Positions 7,927 to 9,410 of a stretch of 9,410 nucleotides of DNA are shown here, piece after piece. The translations under genes were made by a program, and so were the position numbers. This DNA comes from an uncultured Chthonomonas sp. (lineage in GTDB: Bacteria; Armatimonadota; Chthonomonadetes; Chthonomonadales; CAJBBX01). The stretch lies in contig CAISOI010000342.1 of the NCBI GenBank assembly GCA_903886985.1, positions 1 to 9,410 on the forward strand. The letters run 5' to 3'. A model generated the notes under the pieces. It ran no database searches. It saw nothing but the letters and a program-made list of their open reading frames with translations, and had not been told where the DNA came from. Each line of letters opens with the position of its first letter. Within the stretch, counting starts at the first letter, position 1.

Positions 7927-7956
7927 ATTATAACATCACCAGGCGACTCGTGACCA
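7927..7956 (-). promoter_or_regulatory. Extended -10 promoter of the S4-protein gene
   Basis: Read on the - strand, TGTTATAAT (7935 down to 7927) is a perfect extended -10 box (TGn plus TATAAT). A -35-like TGGTCA (7956-7951, four of six matches) lies 18 bases upstream. Transcription would begin near 7920, giving the ATG at 7890 a leader of about 30 bases. Confidence 0.6.
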
Positions 7957-7987
7957 GAATTCATGAGTTCAGTGTATACCAGCAAAA

Positions 7988-8026
7988 GTTTGACATCCGT
8001 TAACAATGGTTAATACAGTGTCAAAC
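7988..8026. repeat. Nested inverted repeat between yaaA and gyrA
   Basis: GTTTGACA (7988-7995) and TGTCAAAC (8019-8026) form a perfect 8-bp outer stem. Inside, TTAAC (8000-8004) and GTTAA (8009-8013) form a second stem around AATG. On the - strand the structure is followed by CTTTT, so it could act as a weak terminator in that direction. Each outer arm contains TTGACA, the -35 consensus, and the + strand copy has a fair -10 (TACAGT, 8014-8019) after 18 bases. Operator, terminator and promoter readings all remain open. Confidence 0.5.
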
Positions 8027-8300
8027 CAAAGTGGAACTAGTGTGCAGCGAGACCTTTTTTATACGTTGATCATTTCAAACACTTAGTAAGGAGACGTAGG
8101 CACAATTTTATGGACAAATTTAACGCCAATACGCGCCATTTGCCCATCATCACAAATGTGGACGCAACGAATGAACTTTAACCGCCACACCAAAATGCCC
8201 GAGATTGTGGCAAAGGTTTTCACCGGTAATAATGGTGATTGGACTATTGCAGGATTCGGTTTGACCCAACTTCCAAAACCCTAATTGGTGGAGCGGGTTT

Positions 8301-8426
8301 ATGAGACAGCATTTACGACCGACCAATCACACCTTCGAGATGGTCATTTTGGACAGGTCGTTTGAGCGTGGAATCGCCGATTTGAGCTTGACAAAGGTGC
8401 ATATTTCGGGTACCATAAAAACATAA
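8301..8426 (+). CDS. Possible 41-residue small protein (weak)
   Basis: ATG 8301 is preceded by GGAG (8290-8293) at an ideal seven-base spacing, and the frame runs 41 codons to TAA 8424-8426. The product (MRQHLRPTNHTFEMVILDRS and onward) resembles no family I know. Its 3' third overlaps the gyrA promoter, and it ends about where gyrA transcription should begin. No dedicated promoter is clear, although TTGACA at 7990 could serve one. The ribosome site is the only real support; chance is the likelier explanation. Confidence 0.2.
   Translation: MRQHLRPTNHTFEMVILDRSFERGIADLSLTKVHISGTIKT
8388..8416 (+). promoter_or_regulatory. gyrA promoter
   Basis: A perfect -35 TTGACA (8388-8393) is followed after exactly 17 bases by TACCAT (8411-8416, four of six -10 matches). 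Transcription would start near 8423, giving a leader of about 50 bases before the gyrA ATG. Confidence 0.65.
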
Positions 8427-8434
8427 GTTTAACC

Positions 8435-8456
8435 TCATTCTAGGTCATTCTGACCT
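8435..8456 (+). promoter_or_regulatory. Operator-like repeats or hairpin in the gyrA leader
   Basis: TCATTCT occurs twice, at 8435-8441 and 8445-8451, exactly ten bases apart. The second copy lies in a dyad, AGGTCA TTC TGACCT (8442-8456, perfect 6-bp arms). The element is downstream of the predicted transcription start and eight bases before the AGGG ribosome site. It could be bound by a regulator as DNA or fold in the mRNA. Confidence 0.4.
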
Positions 8457-8474
8457 CCACAAAAAGGGATTTTT

Positions 8475-9410
8475 ATGCCCACTGACAATGAATTGCCAGA
8501 GCCAGAACCAATCGAAGGCGATAATGGCGGTCCTCCTTACGCCATATTCCAAGTTGATATTGAAGAAGAGATGCGACGTTCCTACCTTGGATACGCCGTT
8601 TCAACACTTATTTCTCGTGCATTACCTGATGTGCGAGACGGCTTTAAGCCTGTAGCGCGCCGTATTCTTTATGCAATGAGGGAACTGGGACTAAACCCAG
8701 GAAATCGGCACGTGAAGTGTGCTGCGGTTGTCGGCGAAACGATGAAACGTTTCCACCCTCATGGCGATCAGGCGATATACGATACTCTTGTTCGCTTGGC
8801 ACAACCTTTCAGTCTGCGATACCCGCTTGTGGATGGTCAAGGCAACTTTGGATCGATTGACGATGACCCGCCGGCAGCAATGCGATATACTGAGGCGCGT
8901 CTAACACCCATCGCAATGGAAATGATGGAAGACATCGATCGTGACACTGTTGATTGGATGGCGACTTACGACCAATCTGACCGCGAACCCACCGTTCTCC
9001 CGGCAAGATTCCCGAACTTTATCTGTAATGGTGGAGAGGGTATCGCTGTAGGTATGGCGACGAAAATCGCTCCTCACAACCTTCGAGAAGTGATTGATGC
9101 CTGTCTGTCCATGCTGGAAAAACCTGACATCACTATCGAAGAATTGATGAAATTTATCCCTGGACCTGACTTCCCAACCCAGGGCATTATTTTAGGTACC
9201 AAGGGTATTCGTGAATATTTTGCGACCGGGCGTGGCAAAGTAATTGTGCAGGCAAATGTACAAATTGAACCGATGGACAATGGTAGGACGGCAATTGTAA
9301 TTACAGAATTGCCCTATCAGGTCGTGAAAGACCGACTTATTACGAACATAGCCGATCATGTGAAGCAGAAACGTGTCGAGGGAATCACAAACATTGTTGA
9401 TCTTTCAGAC
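8475..9410 (+). CDS. gyrA: DNA gyrase subunit A, N-terminal part (3' end outside window)
   Basis: ATG 8475 follows AGGG (8465-8468) by six bases, and the frame stays open to the right edge: 312 codons of a protein usually more than 800 residues long. The visible part is the breakage-reunion domain, which with GyrB introduces negative supercoils using ATP. SYLGYAVSTLISRALPDVRD (36-55) and GFKPVARRILYAM (56-68) lead into the winged-helix region. HPHGD (94-98) precedes the quinolone pocket. AAMRYTEARL (134-143) carries the catalytic Tyr138 that links to DNA. A short acidic N-terminal extension (residues 1-20) precedes the conserved core. Position 99, matching E. coli Ser83, is Gln; Asp103 matches Asp87. 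Without the C-terminal domain and its GyrA box, a ParC or a single dual-function enzyme cannot be strictly excluded, but the core reads as GyrA. Confidence 0.93.
   Translation, partial: MPTDNELPEPEPIEGDNGGPPYAIFQVDIEEEMRRSYLGYAVSTLISRALPDVRDGFKPVARRILYAMRELGLNPGNRHVKCAAVVGETMKRFHPHGDQAIYDTLVRLAQPFSLRYPLVDGQGNFGSIDDDPPAAMRYTEARLTPIAMEMMEDIDRDTVDWMATYDQSDREPTVLPARFPNFICNGGEGIAVGMATKIAPHNLREVIDACLSMLEKPDITIEELMKFIPGPDFPTQGIILGTKGIREYFATGRGKVIVQANVQIEPMDNGRTAIVITELPYQVVKDRLITNIADHVKQKRVEGITNIVDLSD

Larger units (their letters stand above)
7891..8474. other. Long spacer between yaaA and gyrA, no recognisable gene
   Basis: No recognisable protein, tRNA or known RNA element was found. The region holds the yaaA promoter (7927-7956), a nested inverted repeat (7988-8026), a T run at 8055-8060 with no stem before it, a small inverted repeat CATTTG/CAAATG (8137-8158), two imperfect copies of a TTTAAC-C-GCCA block (8119 and 8177), the gyrA promoter (8388-8416) and a dyad just before gyrA (8442-8456). 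Short ORFs of 23 codons (8110-8181) and 42 codons (from ATG 8156 to 8284) have no well-placed ribosome site and look like chance. One at 8301-8426 is listed separately. Scattered near-matches to DnaA boxes are too few and too degenerate to call an origin. Confidence 0.7.

Noticed and set aside
7912..8474. Possible replication origin next to gyrA
   Set aside because: Only degenerate DnaA-box-like sites were seen (TTATGGACA at 8108-8116, and one at 7971-7979 on the - strand), with no cluster and no AT-rich unwinding tract.

Overview
The window looks like bacterial chromosomal DNA of moderate, balanced base composition, with no sign of phage, plasmid or insertion sequences. Three features suggest a free-living Gram-negative-type bacterium of the Planctomycetota / Armatimonadota / Verrucomicrobiota sort. 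They are a very large c-type cytochrome carrying helical repeats, a Gfo/Idh/MocA oxidoreductase with a twin-arginine (Tat) signal, and an ApbE variant with an H-G-G-Q-S-S motif. This placement rests on remembered family resemblance and is tentative. Five genes lie on the + strand and one on the - strand; the first and last are cut by the window edges.

Layout. (1) 2-3034 (+): 3' part of a multidomain protein with two widely separated C-x-x-C-H haem sites, an alpha/alpha-toroid-like stretch and HEAT-like repeats. (2) 3098-4942 (+): DEAD-box RNA helicase of the DeaD/CsdA type with a DbpA-like RNA-binding domain and a Gly/Arg-rich tail. It has its own promoter and is followed by two stacked intrinsic terminators. 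(3) 5057-6169 (+): ApbE-type FAD:protein FMN transferase without a recognisable export signal. (4) 6262-7587 (+): Tat-exported Gfo/Idh/MocA oxidoreductase. (5) 7657-7890 (-): small S4-domain RNA-binding protein of the YaaA/RlbA type, converging on gene 4 across a strong hairpin. (6) 7891-8474: a long spacer with divergent promoters, several dyads and only dubious tiny ORFs. (7) 8475-9410 (+): 5' part of gyrA, running off the right edge.

The genes do not form one obvious pathway. The helicase, the S4 protein and gyrase are housekeeping functions for RNA structure, RNA binding and DNA topology. The cytochrome, the flavinyl transferase and the Tat oxidoreductase are redox proteins, two of them probably working outside the cytoplasm. 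The S4 gene beside gyrA recalls the origin-proximal dnaA-dnaN-yaaA-recF-gyrB-gyrA cluster of other bacteria, here reduced to a divergent pair.

I found no clear new multi-gene system. The most interesting unexplained signals are non-coding: a nested inverted repeat at 7988-8026, an operator-like leader just before gyrA, an AT-rich dyad on the promoter of the oxidoreductase, and an octamer (CCAATCAC) shared by three intergenic regions. The most unusual protein is the cytochrome at the left edge.
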